Assembly (NCBI GenBank): GCA_029747585.1
Contig: JAPEVF010000529.1
Span: 1-31,774, forward strand
Direction: 5' to 3'
DNA: 31,774 bases
Source: Pleurotus djamor
Lineage: Eukaryota > Basidiomycota > Agaricomycetes > Agaricales > Pleurotaceae
The position numbers were made by a program, and so were the translations under genes. The notes under the pieces were generated by a model, which saw only the letters and a program-made list of their open reading frames with translations, did not search any database and was not told the DNA's origin. Below are positions 8,623-19,688 of the stretch, in pieces. The number at the start of each line of letters is the position of its first letter. Position 1 is the first letter of the stretch.

Positions 8623-11600
8623 TTATGTTTGAGTATGAGATCTACCACCACCTCCAGCAACACTCTCATAAGTCGGTGGAATCTCATCTACCTCTTCCCT
8701 CTCCCTCCTCTCAGCCTCCGCCTCGGCAGCTTTTACCCTCCCGCCGTCTCTGTGAACTAAGACATTACTGGCCGATGCTTCACCTTCATCAGGGTTCGCA
8801 ACACCAAGTCTCGGTCCATACCGCTGTTTATCGCTCGTATTCGTTGTAGTCCCATAATGACTCTCACTACTCTCATACCCCGCCTGCGATTGCGTCTGAC
8901 CCTGAGGTACAAACCCCCCAACGAACGCCGAAGGNCCCCGTACTCGTCGAATGCGACTGTGGATACATCGAATGCGACGTCGACGTCGGCGATCCAGGCG
9001 GTGGCGGCGACGATCCCCCATACCCACTCGCATAACTACCCCCATAACCACTCCCATCACCACTTCCAGGAGCGGTGGTAGCGGTGTGAGGTGGTGAAGG
9101 ATACGGCTGTGGTGGGTAAACACCTGGAGGTCCCGCTTGTGATGGGGAGGAATTGAGGTCGTAGGGATTCGGTAGACGTTGTGGTGATGGAGGTTGTTGT
9201 TGCTGTTGCGCATAATGCGCCGCCATCCTCTGTTTCTCCGAGGGATAATACCCTCCAACCGGCACACTCAGTCCACCACCACCAGCGGAAGGAGCAGCGC
9301 CAGGAGGTAAATTCTACGGAGAAAAAACATAACGCACGAGTCGAGTCAGTATAGTAAGAAAGAGAGAGAAAAGGAATAAGGACTCACCGAATACGACGAC
9401 GCATTCGCGTTCGGTTGAGACGGCCGCGAAAGCATAAACGGCGTAACGACGCCTGCACCAATCGTCGAACCAGCCAACCTTCCGCCCATCCCATCATCTC
9501 CAAACTCTCTCATCTCCCCACTCAAATTCATCGCGCCCATCCCACCACCACCGCTTAGATGCCCCGAACTACTCAAGGACATCCTATTCCCTCCTCCTCC
9601 CAATCCACCACCAACTTCACTCATGCCCGTACCACCACCTCCTCCTCCTCCATACCCCCCACCACCACCTCCAACAGCAACAGGATGTTCATCATCTATA
9701 TTCGCAAGCCCAACATCCGGCAACGTCCCTCCATCCCTCCCACCCCCAGGCGCATACCTCCCTCCACTCGTAAACCGATCCGGATCGAAATTCCCATCAA
9801 AGTCGAATTCTTTGGAACGATTGTGCCGCCGGATGAGGAAGAAGAGTGCAGCGGCTAGGATGGCGATGCCTGCGATGCCTGTGATTTATGAGGAAAGGGA
9901 TTAGTTTGGGAAGGGGAGGAGAGGAAGGAGGAAGAGGGTGTGAGTGTGGGTGATGGGAGAGGGAAGAGGAGGGGAGAAGCAAGGAAGGACGATCACGTTT
10001 AGAAAGGTAGACAGGTCGAAAAAGATAAATACTGAGAAAGCAAGCCGAAGAAGGGAAAAAGGAAAAAACGAAGGGGGGTAAAGAAGGGACAAGGGCGGAA
10101 GGGAACAGGAAATGACGACTGCCAAAAAGCGGATGAGCACCAGTCCATGCGTATTGCGCATCGCACTGAAGGTGGAGTACACATCATGCAGTCGCGCAGA
10201 AGGTCTGCGCGCAGGTGGAAACACGGAATACGAAATACGGCACGCGAAATAAGGAAGTCAAAAGTCAAGAGGGTAGAGAGAGCAAGGGAGGAAAAGCGAA
10301 ACCAGCGTGAACCGTAAACCCGGCCATTCCATTCGCGAGGAGGAAGAAGGAGGGTATTAATGAAAAGGAGTAGAAGGAGATGGAGTAGAAGGAAGGGAAA
10401 GTCCATGTCCAAGCGCAAACGAAGGCACGTAGGGAAATACAGAAACAACCCACACGAAAACCCCTCACAAAAATAATNAAAACAAAAAGCGAGCGCTCGA
10501 CTCTGCCATGTGCCATGACAGCCGCAACTGAAGAGCCTGTGCCCACCACCCATACCCCGTTCATTGTTGATTTGTAGGTTGGGTGGAGGACCTTTGCGAG
10601 CTCGAGAGTCGATAGGAAGAAGAGAGGCGGAAAGGATAAAATCTGAAATCATCAAGGTAGCGAGAGGGTTCAAAGCGGAAGAGGAACGTACAAAGTCCAA
10701 AGTCCAAACGAAAGAAAAGAAGTCCACTGTCCGATACAAAGAGTCCCAGCACGAACGAAGGAAGGAAAGAGGAGGGGGGAGACCAACGCAGAGTCCCCGC
10801 CGTCGCGAAGTCCGCCATACAAAGACGATAAGATTCAGAAGAAAAACAGCCAACACCAAACACCGGTGCAGGACTCGAGGCGAAGCGCCAAGGTCTAAGC
10901 ATCATGCATCATGCATCATGACTGATGCCTGCACATCCGGCACCTGCACCAGCCTCCATGGACTCATCCACAACAGCCGATCTGGTACGAAGAAGGCAAC
11001 TCGCAAAAACGAAAAACAAAAGNAAAGAAGAAATGAATAAGAAGGAAGAAAAGATAAGATAAAGCCAGTGGGTGCGAGTCCGAGTACGAACTGGGTGCGT
11101 GAAACGAGGCACAAGGGATGGAGATAGAAATGGAAATGGATATGTATAGGAGGAGAGGAAGGATAGAGCAACAGGTAGAGCGAACGAAAAGTCCAAACGC
11201 AAAGTCCATATCCATATCCATATCGAAAAAGAGAAACGCAAACCCAAAAGCAAACGCAAACGCAAACGCAAACGCAAAGGAAACGAAAACGTACCTCCAA
11301 CAACCCCTCCTACAATCGCGCCCGTATTCGAACTCTGGGCATTCCTATTACTCGGATTGACGGCTATCGTCGATCCAGGGGGGAGAACAGACGAGCTTGC
11401 GATAACAGTCGTAAAGACTTGTCCATCAGCCGAGGTTTGCCTGCGCGCATATAATAATATATCAGTATCAACATGAATGAGAAGAGGAGGCTACGCACAC
11501 CACAGAGGTAAAAATGACCGTCGTAACCGGGGTACTAATAACACTACTCTCCGGCGTTGAAGTTGTCGTCGTCGAGCTTCCCGTATCACTCGAAGGTGGG

Positions 11601-11974
11601 TTAGTACTCGTCGGCGGGGTAGTCGTCGTACTCGTATCAGGCTGAGACGTCGGTGTCTGAGATGTGGGGTCTGGGGGTTGTGACGTCGGTGTTTCGGATG
11701 TGGGCGTTGGCGTTGGTGGATCTGACGTCGGTGGGTCAGATGTTGGGGGCGTGGGCGTGGTTGTGGGTGTAGGTGTTGTTAGGGGCGGAGAGGATACTGG
11801 TGGGGAGGATTCAGGAGGGGGAGTTAGTGAGGTTTCTGAAGACGGTGAAGAGGGAGAAGGGGAAGAGGGAGAAGGGGAGGCCATGGCAGACGTAGGAGAT
11901 GAAGAGGGTGATGTAGGAGATGGAGGCGATGTAGGAGAAGATGGCGGGGGAGGAGGAGGAGGGGGCTCGGACAT
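8623..11974 (-). CDS. Mucin-like single-span membrane protein with PPxY tail
   Basis: Exons are 11499-11974, 11295-11440, 9388-9878 and 8623-9313; introns are 58, 1416 and 74 nt. Total coding length is 1803 nt (600 aa) once the N at 8935 is taken as no base, which joins two frames and makes the total a multiple of three. Residues 1-155 are Ser/Thr/Pro repeats, a probable O-glycosylated ectodomain. A short membrane-proximal domain (TSADGQVFTTVIASSSVLPP) follows, then a Gly-rich helix at about 199-223 ending in the stop-transfer sequence RRHNRSKEF. The cytoplasmic tail is rich in Gly, Ser, Pro and Gln and ends with IPPTYESV, a PPxY motif of the kind bound by WW-domain ubiquitin ligases such as Rsp5. 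Start: an in-frame TAA lies 27 nt upstream of the ATG at 11974 with no acceptor between, so no signal peptide is encoded. An ATG at 12209 followed by a good donor is an unproven alternative first exon. A wall-sensor-like or adhesion role is inference. Confidence 0.75.
9768..11785 (-). repeat. Segmental duplication, copy 2 (partner at 1-1598)
   Basis: This span is the counterpart of 1-1598 in the same orientation, about 9.8 kb apart. Exons and most of the long intron are nearly identical; for example about 190 bp from 10567 match 497 onward with only a few changes. Copy 2 has extra intron sequence within about 9900-10480 and about 117 bp more Thr/Pro repeat in the first exon. The high intron identity points to a recent duplication. 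The mini-exon block lies between the two copies. Confidence 0.8.
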
Positions 11975-12674
11975 GCAGGGACGGAGGAGACGAAGGGGAG
12001 ATTAACGATAACGATAAAAGCGCAGTCTGAGTGTGTTTTGTGTTATGTGAAACGAAGAGCGAACATGTCGCTGGATGAGATAAAAGCCACACACACACTG
12101 CTGATGCTGATGGGCCTCGAGGGGAATACGGGAGGAGAAGCCGCAACTTCCGCACCCAGAAGAAAAAAAAATTGGAAAGGATGGAGGAGCGCTTACCTTG
12201 AGATGACATATCGTCCTACGTCACTGTGAATCAACCCAATCAATCCTCTCTGATATACCTGCTATCTCTGCAATCTCTCCCAATGCTATCTCTCTCGATG
12301 AGCTCGATGCGTGCGTGCGTGCGTGCGTGCGTCGTTCGTCCGTTCGCAGGATGCCAGTTGATGGTAAAGAATCAAGCTCAAGGTGGGAGTTACGCGGGAA
12401 CCAGGCTTCTCAGACGAAGCATCCACTCGGGGTCTAACTCTTTCGGCGAACTATACCCGCTTTCCGACCTTCCCGAGCGTAACAGCCTTAAAGCCTATGC
12501 CTTATGCCTTTATGCCTTCAGGCGATCAAACAGGAGGTCTTTAGCCTAGACTTTTGCTCCCTTTCGACCTAGGACTCGGACTTGGGATAGATCGTCTCCT
12601 GAAACGGCGGCTCTAGCCTCTCGTCTTTCCTTGTCTCGGCCTTTGGGTGATAGGAAGAGCAAAGACACAAAAGC
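11975..12674. other. Upstream region of the membrane gene; no gene seen
   Basis: This is the 5' flank of the minus-strand gene. It holds a TGCG/GTGC microsatellite at about 12308-12332 and a CCAAT sequence near 12233. A candidate untranslated or alternative first exon (ATG at 12209, donor at 12196) is present, but it cannot be joined in frame to the ATG at 11974. The rest, to 12674, shows no recognisable gene. Confidence 0.5.
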
Positions 12675-14066
12675 GTAGAGGTAGAGGGGAGAATAGAGGG
12701 AGTGATGAGAGAATCCTCAGCGACAGAACAAGCTGGAGAATTGGAAAGGTGTGCACTGTGGAAGAAGACAGCGCATCCAATCCAACCCCCTCTAGAGTTT
12801 ATCCACCGGTCTCCGGCGTTTCGGCGTCCACTNCCCCATATCCCACATGGCACACGGACATCAGCCCTACCGGTTACCTACTTATGGGGACATCCACATT
12901 ATATAATCAAGTAACGGAAAATCCGATTGGTAGGAGGAAGGTTATGAAACGTGGCGCCGAACATGCCGAGAATCGAAGCCACCAGTTCCACGCGTAATCG
13001 CATAAACGCTGAACGCATTATGCTCCCGCTCCTCGGTCCTCCATCCTGCTCACCACACTACTCCCATACTCCCAAACTCTCAGACTCTCAGACTCTACTT
13101 AGACGGTATACCCGTCGGGAGAACAGTTCACTCTCACTCTCTCTTACTCTCCCGAGTCCCACCTCCCCTCATTGCTCAATCCCACCAAGTGACCAACCCC
13201 ACGTCCCCACATACAAATACGATACTTAGTCTGTGGTGTCATTGTCATATATGATGCGTCTTCGAATTCATATATCTTGTGCTTGTCTTCGTGGATATAC
13301 TGTACTTATTTATACACGCGTCGTCCGTCGCCTCTTGGAGGACTCATAAGATGAATACAGTGTACACAGACCCTGTCGATGCTATCATTATTTGGTCATT
13401 ACTTACTTAAATCAGTAATGTCTACATACTCGTTCAACGCAACCGCTCATGATCACAAATCTCACATAGCACTTCTCATCTGCGTTACTTGTGCAAAGAA
13501 GTAATAATACTAAGAACTACTATCACTATCATGATGTACATGTATCGTGACAGGCAAGCAACAGGCCAACTGAACGAAATACACCACTCGTCCCGAGACT
13601 CGAGTCACATCTACAATCCCGATTCTCTGGTCCACTACTTTGGTGAACGTTGCNTTTTTATTTTTTTATTTTATTTTATTTTATTTTAAAATTTTTTTTT
13701 GAATTTTTTTGAGTTTTTTGAATTCGGAATCACCAGACTTCAGTCTTCAGTCTTCAGGTGTGCATCGTGGGTGGATGGTTTTTTGCGGTTCGATGTTTGA
13801 TGTTTTGGAATTGCATTGATAGGGGTATGGGGGGATAGGAGATCTACATAGGAGAGGAGGGTAGGAGGGTAGGAGGGTAGGATGCGTATGAATACGATGT
13901 ATGATGTATGATGTCTGATGTATGATGTATGATGTATAGTGTATGATGGAGGGTATATGATGTAAGGTATATGGTATGTGGTGTATGGTATTGGCGTAGT
14001 TCGCGAGGGCATGGGATATGGAATGGGATGAATTCGAAGTTCGAAGTTCGAAGCAAGAGATCCACT
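12675..14066. repeat. Tandem 1.39-kb repeat, unit A
   Basis: First of two head-to-tail units, each starting with GTAGAGGTAGAGGGGAGAAT and ending with AAGCAAGAGATCCACT. Internal landmarks are a conserved block around 12840-13030, a dinucleotide/CTC-rich stretch near 13060-13170, an AT-rich homopolymer tract with an N at about 13654-13720, and a degenerate TGATGTA minisatellite at about 13890-13975. Open frames here are short and not conserved in phase between units, so it looks non-coding. It has no terminal inverted repeats or polymerase motifs that I can recognise, so I do not assign it to a transposon class. Confidence 0.8.
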
Positions 14067-15450
14067 GTAGAGGTAGAGGGGAGAATAAATTAGAGGGAGT
14101 GATGAGAGAATCCTCAGCGCCAGAACAAGCTGGAGAATTGGAAAGGTGTGCACTGTGCAAGGAAGACAGCGCATCCAATGTCCACGCAATCCAACCCCCT
14201 CTAGAGTTTATCCACCGGTCTCCGGCGTTTCGGCGTCCTCCCACATGGCACACGGTCATCGGCCTTGCCGGTTACCTACTTATGGGGACATCCACATTAT
14301 ATAATCAAGTAACGGAAAATCCGATTGGTGGGAGGAAGGTTATGAAACGTGGCGCCGAACATGCCGAGCATCGAGTTCTTTGCTGCGCCATCAGTTCCAC
14401 GCGTAATCGCATAAACGCTGAACGCATTATGCTCCCGCTCCTACAACATGCTCACCACACTACTCCCATACTCCCATACTCCCAAACTCTCAGACTCTAC
14501 TTAGACGGTATACCCGTCGGGAGAACAGTTCACTCTCACTCTCTCTTACTCTCCCACCTCCCCTCATTGCTCAATCCCACCAAGTGACCAACCCCACGTC
14601 CCCACATACAAATACGATACTTAGTCTGTGGTGTCATTAATTGTCATATATGACGCGTCTTCAAATTCATATATCTTCGTGTATTATACTGTACTTATTA
14701 ATACACGCGTCGTCCGTCGCCTCTTGGAGGACTCATAAGATGAATACAGTGTACACAGACCCTGTCAATGCTGTCATTATTTGGTCATTATTTACTTACT
14801 TAAATAAGTAATGTCTACATACTCGTTCAACGCAACTGCTCATGATCACAAATCTCACATAGCACTTCTCATCTGCGTTACTTATGCAAAGAAGTAATAA
14901 TACTAAGAACTACTATCACTATCATGATGTACATGTAAGTATCGTGACAGGCAAGCAACAGGCCAACTGAACGAAATACACCATTCGTCCCGAGTCACAT
15001 CTACAATCCCACGGGATGGTTGGTCCACTACTTTCGTGAACGTTGCNTTTTTTATTTTTANTTTTTTTTTGAATTTGTTTATTATTTTATTTTAAATTTT
15101 ATTTTGAATTTTTTTGAAGTTTCGAATTTTCGAATCACCAGACTTCAGTCTTCGGTCTTCGGTCTTCGGTCATGGCTCATAGAGTGTGCATTGCGGGTGG
15201 ATGGTTTTTTGCGGTTGGATGTTTGCGGTTGGATGTTTTGGAATTGAGTCGATAGGGGTATAGGAGGGTAGGATGCGGACCGTAAGTTGCGTATGAATAC
15301 GATGTATGATGTATAATGTATGATGTATGATGGAGGGTGTATGGTGTAAGGTATATGGTATGCGGTGTGTGGTATTAGCGTAGTTCGCGAGGGCATGGGA
15401 TATGGGATGGGATGTATTCGAAGTTCGAAGTTCGAAGCAAGAGATCCACT
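14067..15450. repeat. Tandem 1.39-kb repeat, unit B
   Basis: Second unit, 1384 bp against 1392 bp for unit A, with small indels, for example an extra AATT near 14636 and TAAG near 14936. The order of landmarks is the same: T-rich tract with two Ns at about 15046-15125 and TGATGTA minisatellite at about 15301-15340. The unit ends at GATCCACT before unrelated sequence. Close similarity throughout suggests a recent tandem duplication. Confidence 0.8.
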
Positions 15451-16140
15451 ACTACAATACTGCTAGCTAGACGATGACGATGACGTGAACGCGTGCGTTG
15501 AAACGTCTAGTCTCACAAAGTCAGACTGTAGAGTACTTAGACGTCGACCGATGTTCGGAAGTTCCTACTGACACAATCTGTGTAGTGTGTAGTGTGTAGA
15601 GTAGATTCTATAAAACGTCGTGGGTCTGAATGCTTTGAACGTGAACAAGGGTTTTACCGCTCGAGCGCTTCATGATTACAAAGAAGCGCCTGTTCCCGAC
15701 GGAGGAAATGATGTTGATGATGAGCGTTTCAACTTTCATCGACATCGTCGGGCGCAGCATACATCTCCATCTGTTTTTTTCCCTCCTTCTTCTCCTTCTT
15801 CTCCTTCTTCACCCCCACTCACACTCACACTTACACTCACGGTCACTTTCACATTCACACTCAAGTACTCACGCTTCACGCGCTCACTGCTGCGGTCTGT
15901 GTTGCGCAGTCCCCCTCAAAAAAAAGAAAAGCCGCTGCCAAAGCCCAATTACATAAAGGCGCTTCTTACAGGACTACATATCCCCACAACCAAAAACCAA
16001 AGAACCCACACGAAACCCCGAACATCAACGTTCAAACGTTCAACATTCAACTCCTCCGCGAAAAAAGCAATACTTTCCGAAGCTTGAACTACTGAACCAA
16101 CCGAAGACTTGAAGCTGAAGCTGGAGCTACTGAAGACTTG
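15451..16140 (+). promoter_or_regulatory. 5' region of the O-fucosyltransferase-like gene with TATA box
   Basis: TATAAAA lies at 15609-15615. The following 500 nt to the first ATG hold CT-rich blocks (CTTCTTCTC iterations near 15785-15815 and CACTCACA iterations near 15820-15870) and a possible acceptor, GTTGCGCAG at about 15902-15910, so the leader may contain an intron. An open frame at 15620-16087 begins with GTG and lacks an ATG; I do not call it. Confidence 0.45.
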
Positions 16141-19100
16141 ATGTTGGCATGGCGTCGGGTTCTTCATTCCGTTACGGGTTTGGGAGGAGGAGGAGGAGGT
16201 GATGGGAGGAGTACACGTGAGCGCGAACGGGATGAAGAAGACTACGAGCTGCTCCTCCCCTCTGGTTCGTCCTCTCCACCACCAACCCCACGGTCGTTCC
16301 ATGGGTATTCGAATGGGAACGCGCATGTACCGAACGATAGCGTGTCCACCTCCACCTCCTTCTCTTCCTCTTCCACATCTACCACCACCACTTCATCCAC
16401 ATCATCATCATCATCGCACCATGGTCCGGGTTCGGGGTCGGGTTCAAGTCACCACCGCCGCACCCGCTCACGCACCCTCTCCCTCTCCCTCCGCAACAAT
16501 CACACACCAACAAAACTCCTCCGGCATTGTATCCACTTCCTCACACTCCGCCGGATCCTCCTCTCCCTCCTTGTCGTATCCCTCTTACTCGTCCTGGGGA
16601 TCCTATGGTCGGGCATCCCACCGGGATTCGAGGACGTATGGGAGTACGAGCGACGCCTGCCGCAGCACCGCGGCCTCTTGGTTGATCGAAAACGAAAAGA
16701 CGGAGCGGGAGTGAATGCGACGAAGATGGAGGAGGAACATGAATATGAGGGTGTGGGGTATTTGAGGTTTCCGGGACATATTTGGGGACATGGGTTGAAT
16801 AATGTTCTGCAAGAAGCGTACGTTCCTTCCCCTTCCCTCTCCACCACCCATACACCATACACCATACACCATACACCATAAACTAACACCCCCCTCCCTC
16901 CCTCCTCCAGAATCCTCGCCGCCTTCCTCGCCTACTCCGCAAACCGTTCCTACGTCTTCGAAGACTACGTATGGTCGCATACGCCGTTTCCGTATACGCT
17001 GTATGATTTCGCGTTACGTCCGGCTAGGTTACCGTGGAATGCGTTTGTCGGTGGGCCGATTGCTGGTGGGGTGATGCCGCCATTCTCCTTCACCTCTTCG
17101 TCGTCTTCAAGTTCTTCCTCTTCCTCTTCCTCGTCTTCATCCCATACGTCATCCTCCTCCTCTTCCTCCTCCTCCTCTTCTTCCTCTTCCTCCTCCCACA
17201 CCACCACCACCACCTCCTCCCATTCCCATTCCCATCCCAAAGCATACAAACACACCCACGCCCCCCGCGCCATATCCGCCCAATACTACGAACTCGTCTG
17301 CCCACCCACCCACCGAACCACAATCTCCTCAAAACACGCCCCAACAGACGGAGAAGCCGACGCCCTCATCGCGTGGATGGTCAATGAACTCAAACAACTC
17401 GAAAGTTTAGAAGGAGGGAAAGGGAGGTGTGTAGAGGTGGATATGAGTGAGAATGTTTTGTTCCATGCAAAGTGAGTTTCTTTTCCTTTCTTTATTTCTT
17501 TACTTCTTCCTCTCCTCTTTCCCGTCTTCCCGTCCTCCCGTCCTCTTCTCTTTTCTCTCCTTTCTTTTCTCTTCCTCTCCTTTCTCTTTCTCTTTCTTTC
17601 ATTCCATTCTAATTCAACTCAACTCAACTCAATTTCCTTTTCACGCAACCAGCCTATTCGGCTCCCACCGCCTTCTCTCCGTCCTCCCTCCGCTCCTCCG
17701 CTCGCCCATCCTCGCACACTTCCAATGGTCTCCCCTCGTCCTGAGTGCGATAACGAGGAATTGGGCGGTGTTGAGGCCGGTTGATCCGGAGGTGGTTCTT
17801 ACCCTTGGGGCTACTTCCCCTTCCTCTTCCTCTGACGAATCCTTCAACTCTCCCCCGTCAAATTCATCCACATCCTCCTCTTCCTCCTCCTCTAACGAAC
17901 TAAACGAACCAAACGAATCATCCACATCCTCTAACGAACCATCATCCAACACAAATAACCCCACCACCACCCCCACTATCGACATTGTAACCACCCCACC
18001 CCAATTCGACTCCACCCTAGCACTGCACATCCNGCCGTGGGGACTTTAAACGGCACTGTCCGCGGTTGGCGCGGTGGGGCGCGCAGTGGATGGGGGTGAG
18101 TCAGTGGGAGGGGATGAGGGATCGGTTTGAGGTGGATGGGTATCTTAGGTTTCGTGGTGATATCGGGCGAGGGAATGATACGAGGAGGAGGGGGGAGGGG
18201 AGGAGGTATCCACCGTATGTCGTGCGAGAAGACGACGACTCCCATGTTGGAGCCGCAGACGCCGTTCCTCATGTCGCCGATGAACACGCAGACGAACATG
18301 ACGATGAGCATGTCGCCGCCGACCAGGATGGTGTTGGGAATGTTGAAGACGTTGGAGATGATATAGAAGGCGCTGGAGATGATATGGAAGGAGAAGAAGA
18401 TATAGAAGAAGAAGAAGAAGGAGAAGAAGACGAACCTAAAACGCGAGAAGCGCATTACATGAAACATTGTCTCCCCACCATCGAGCAGATCGTTAAACGC
18501 GTGTATGCTGTTAAGAGGGAGTATGAATCTGAGCATGCATCTCCCTCTCAGTCTCAGTCTCAGTCTCAGTCTCAGTCTCAATTTGATGGTGGGGGTGGGA
18601 GGAGGAAGTTGACGAAGGTGTGTTTTTATCCTGTTTATTCGGTTATTTTCACCCCACCTACCCTTTGCGTTTTTTTGCTTTTTGTGGACATGGACGGACT
18701 CCTTCCTTCGTTATATCGTTTCCATCTCCATCTCCATCTCCCCCAGCCGGCCCCATTTCTTNCTTCGTTACTGTTACCGTTAACCGTTATCGTTTCGTTT
18801 CGTTTTTTACCCTCCCTTCTCCCTTTCCTTCACCCTCCCTTCTCCCTTTCCTTCACCCTCCCTTCATCTAATAACCATCCCTTCATCTAATAACCATCCC
18901 TCTTATCACCCCAATTTACAATTCAATTTACATTTTACAATTTACANTTTTACTAACCCATACTCACTTTTTTTTTGCGTTTTTGCGTTTTTATAGGTAT
19001 ACATCCTCACGAACGGATGGTCGATGTGGTTGGATCGTCTGGCTGAGGCGTTGACGGGGCCGATACCTGATTACGTGCATCCCCGTCCTTTCGGTGATGG

Positions 19101-19688
19101 TTCCGAAGACGGCGACCACCACCACTCTGATAACCATGAGGATGATAACCATGAGGATGCAGCCCACGACGATGAAGGTATTTCAGGTTCAGGTTCAGGT
19201 TCGGGTTCGGGTTTGGGTTTGGGTTTAACTTCAACTTCGACTTCAGCAACGCGCCCGGGGACACACGGTGGAAATGGGAAGGAAGGAAGACGAGGTCTCT
19301 TCGACGAAGTCATCTCGTCGTACGATCTGTCGAGGAATTTCGATAAGGAGCAGATGTATGTCGGGATGGCGGTGGATATGGCTGTTGCGGAGCGGGCGGA
19401 GGTGTTCCTTGGGAATGGGGTGAGTTTTTCGTTTTTTTTTCGTTTTTTCTTTCCTTTTCCTTTTCCTTTTTATCCTTTTCCTTTTTCTTCCTTTTCCTTT
19501 TCCTTTTTGTTTCTTATTCTTATTCTCATTCTTATTCTTATTCTTCTCTTGATGCACGCAAACGCAAACTAACGNTTTTGTTTTTTCTTTTCTCTTTTTG
19601 GTGGGGTTAGTTCTCGAGTCTCTCATCGAATATTATACTGTTGAGGATGGCTAGAGGGATGCCGATGGATACGAATAGGTTGCTTTGA
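16141..19688 (+). CDS. O-fucosyltransferase-like type II Golgi membrane protein
   Basis: Exons are 16141-16817, 16911-17471, 17653-18617, 18997-19419 and 19611-19688. With the N at 18033 taken as no base the coding length is 2703 nt (900 aa). The cytoplasmic head (1-138) is Gly/Ser/His-rich and includes DEEDYELLLP; a membrane helix lies at about 139-156. The lumenal part starts with a block typical of a fungal family, GYLRFPGHIWGHGLNNVLQE, then RSYVFEDYVW and HFQWSPLVLSA. HIRRGDF (about 538-544) is the HxRRGDF motif of GDP-fucose O-fucosyltransferases (PF10250-like). A C-terminal block, GNG-FSSLSSNIILLRMARG, also fits that fold. The likely role is glycosyl transfer to secreted or wall glycans; donor and acceptor are not proven. 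Long low-complexity inserts (Ser/His at 17090-17235, Ser/Asn/Thr, Asp/Glu, SQ repeats, GSGS) separate the conserved blocks. Introns 3 and 4 are long (379 and 191 nt) and CT-rich. Confidence 0.75.

Noticed and set aside
9559..9904. Plus-strand Pro/Thr-rich frames
   Set aside because: Antisense shadow of the Gly-rich cytoplasmic exon of the membrane gene on the minus strand.
13654..15125. T/A-rich tracts as poly(A) tails of retroelements
   Set aside because: Both occur inside the tandem units at the same place with no reverse transcriptase sequence, and the Ns suggest sequencing difficulty in homopolymers.
15620..16087. Open frame with a string resembling an SH3 start (ARALHDYKEA)
   Set aside because: It begins with GTG, has no ATG, and the rest of an SH3 domain cannot be found; it lies in the leader of the next gene.
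17071..17475. Separate Ser/His-rich protein within the glycosyltransferase gene
   Set aside because: It is in frame with exon 2 of that gene and flanked by conserved family blocks, so it is an insert, not a gene.
18066..18890. Independent Asp/Glu-rich acidic protein
   Set aside because: It is the continuation of exon 3 after the N at 18033; dropping the N joins the frames.
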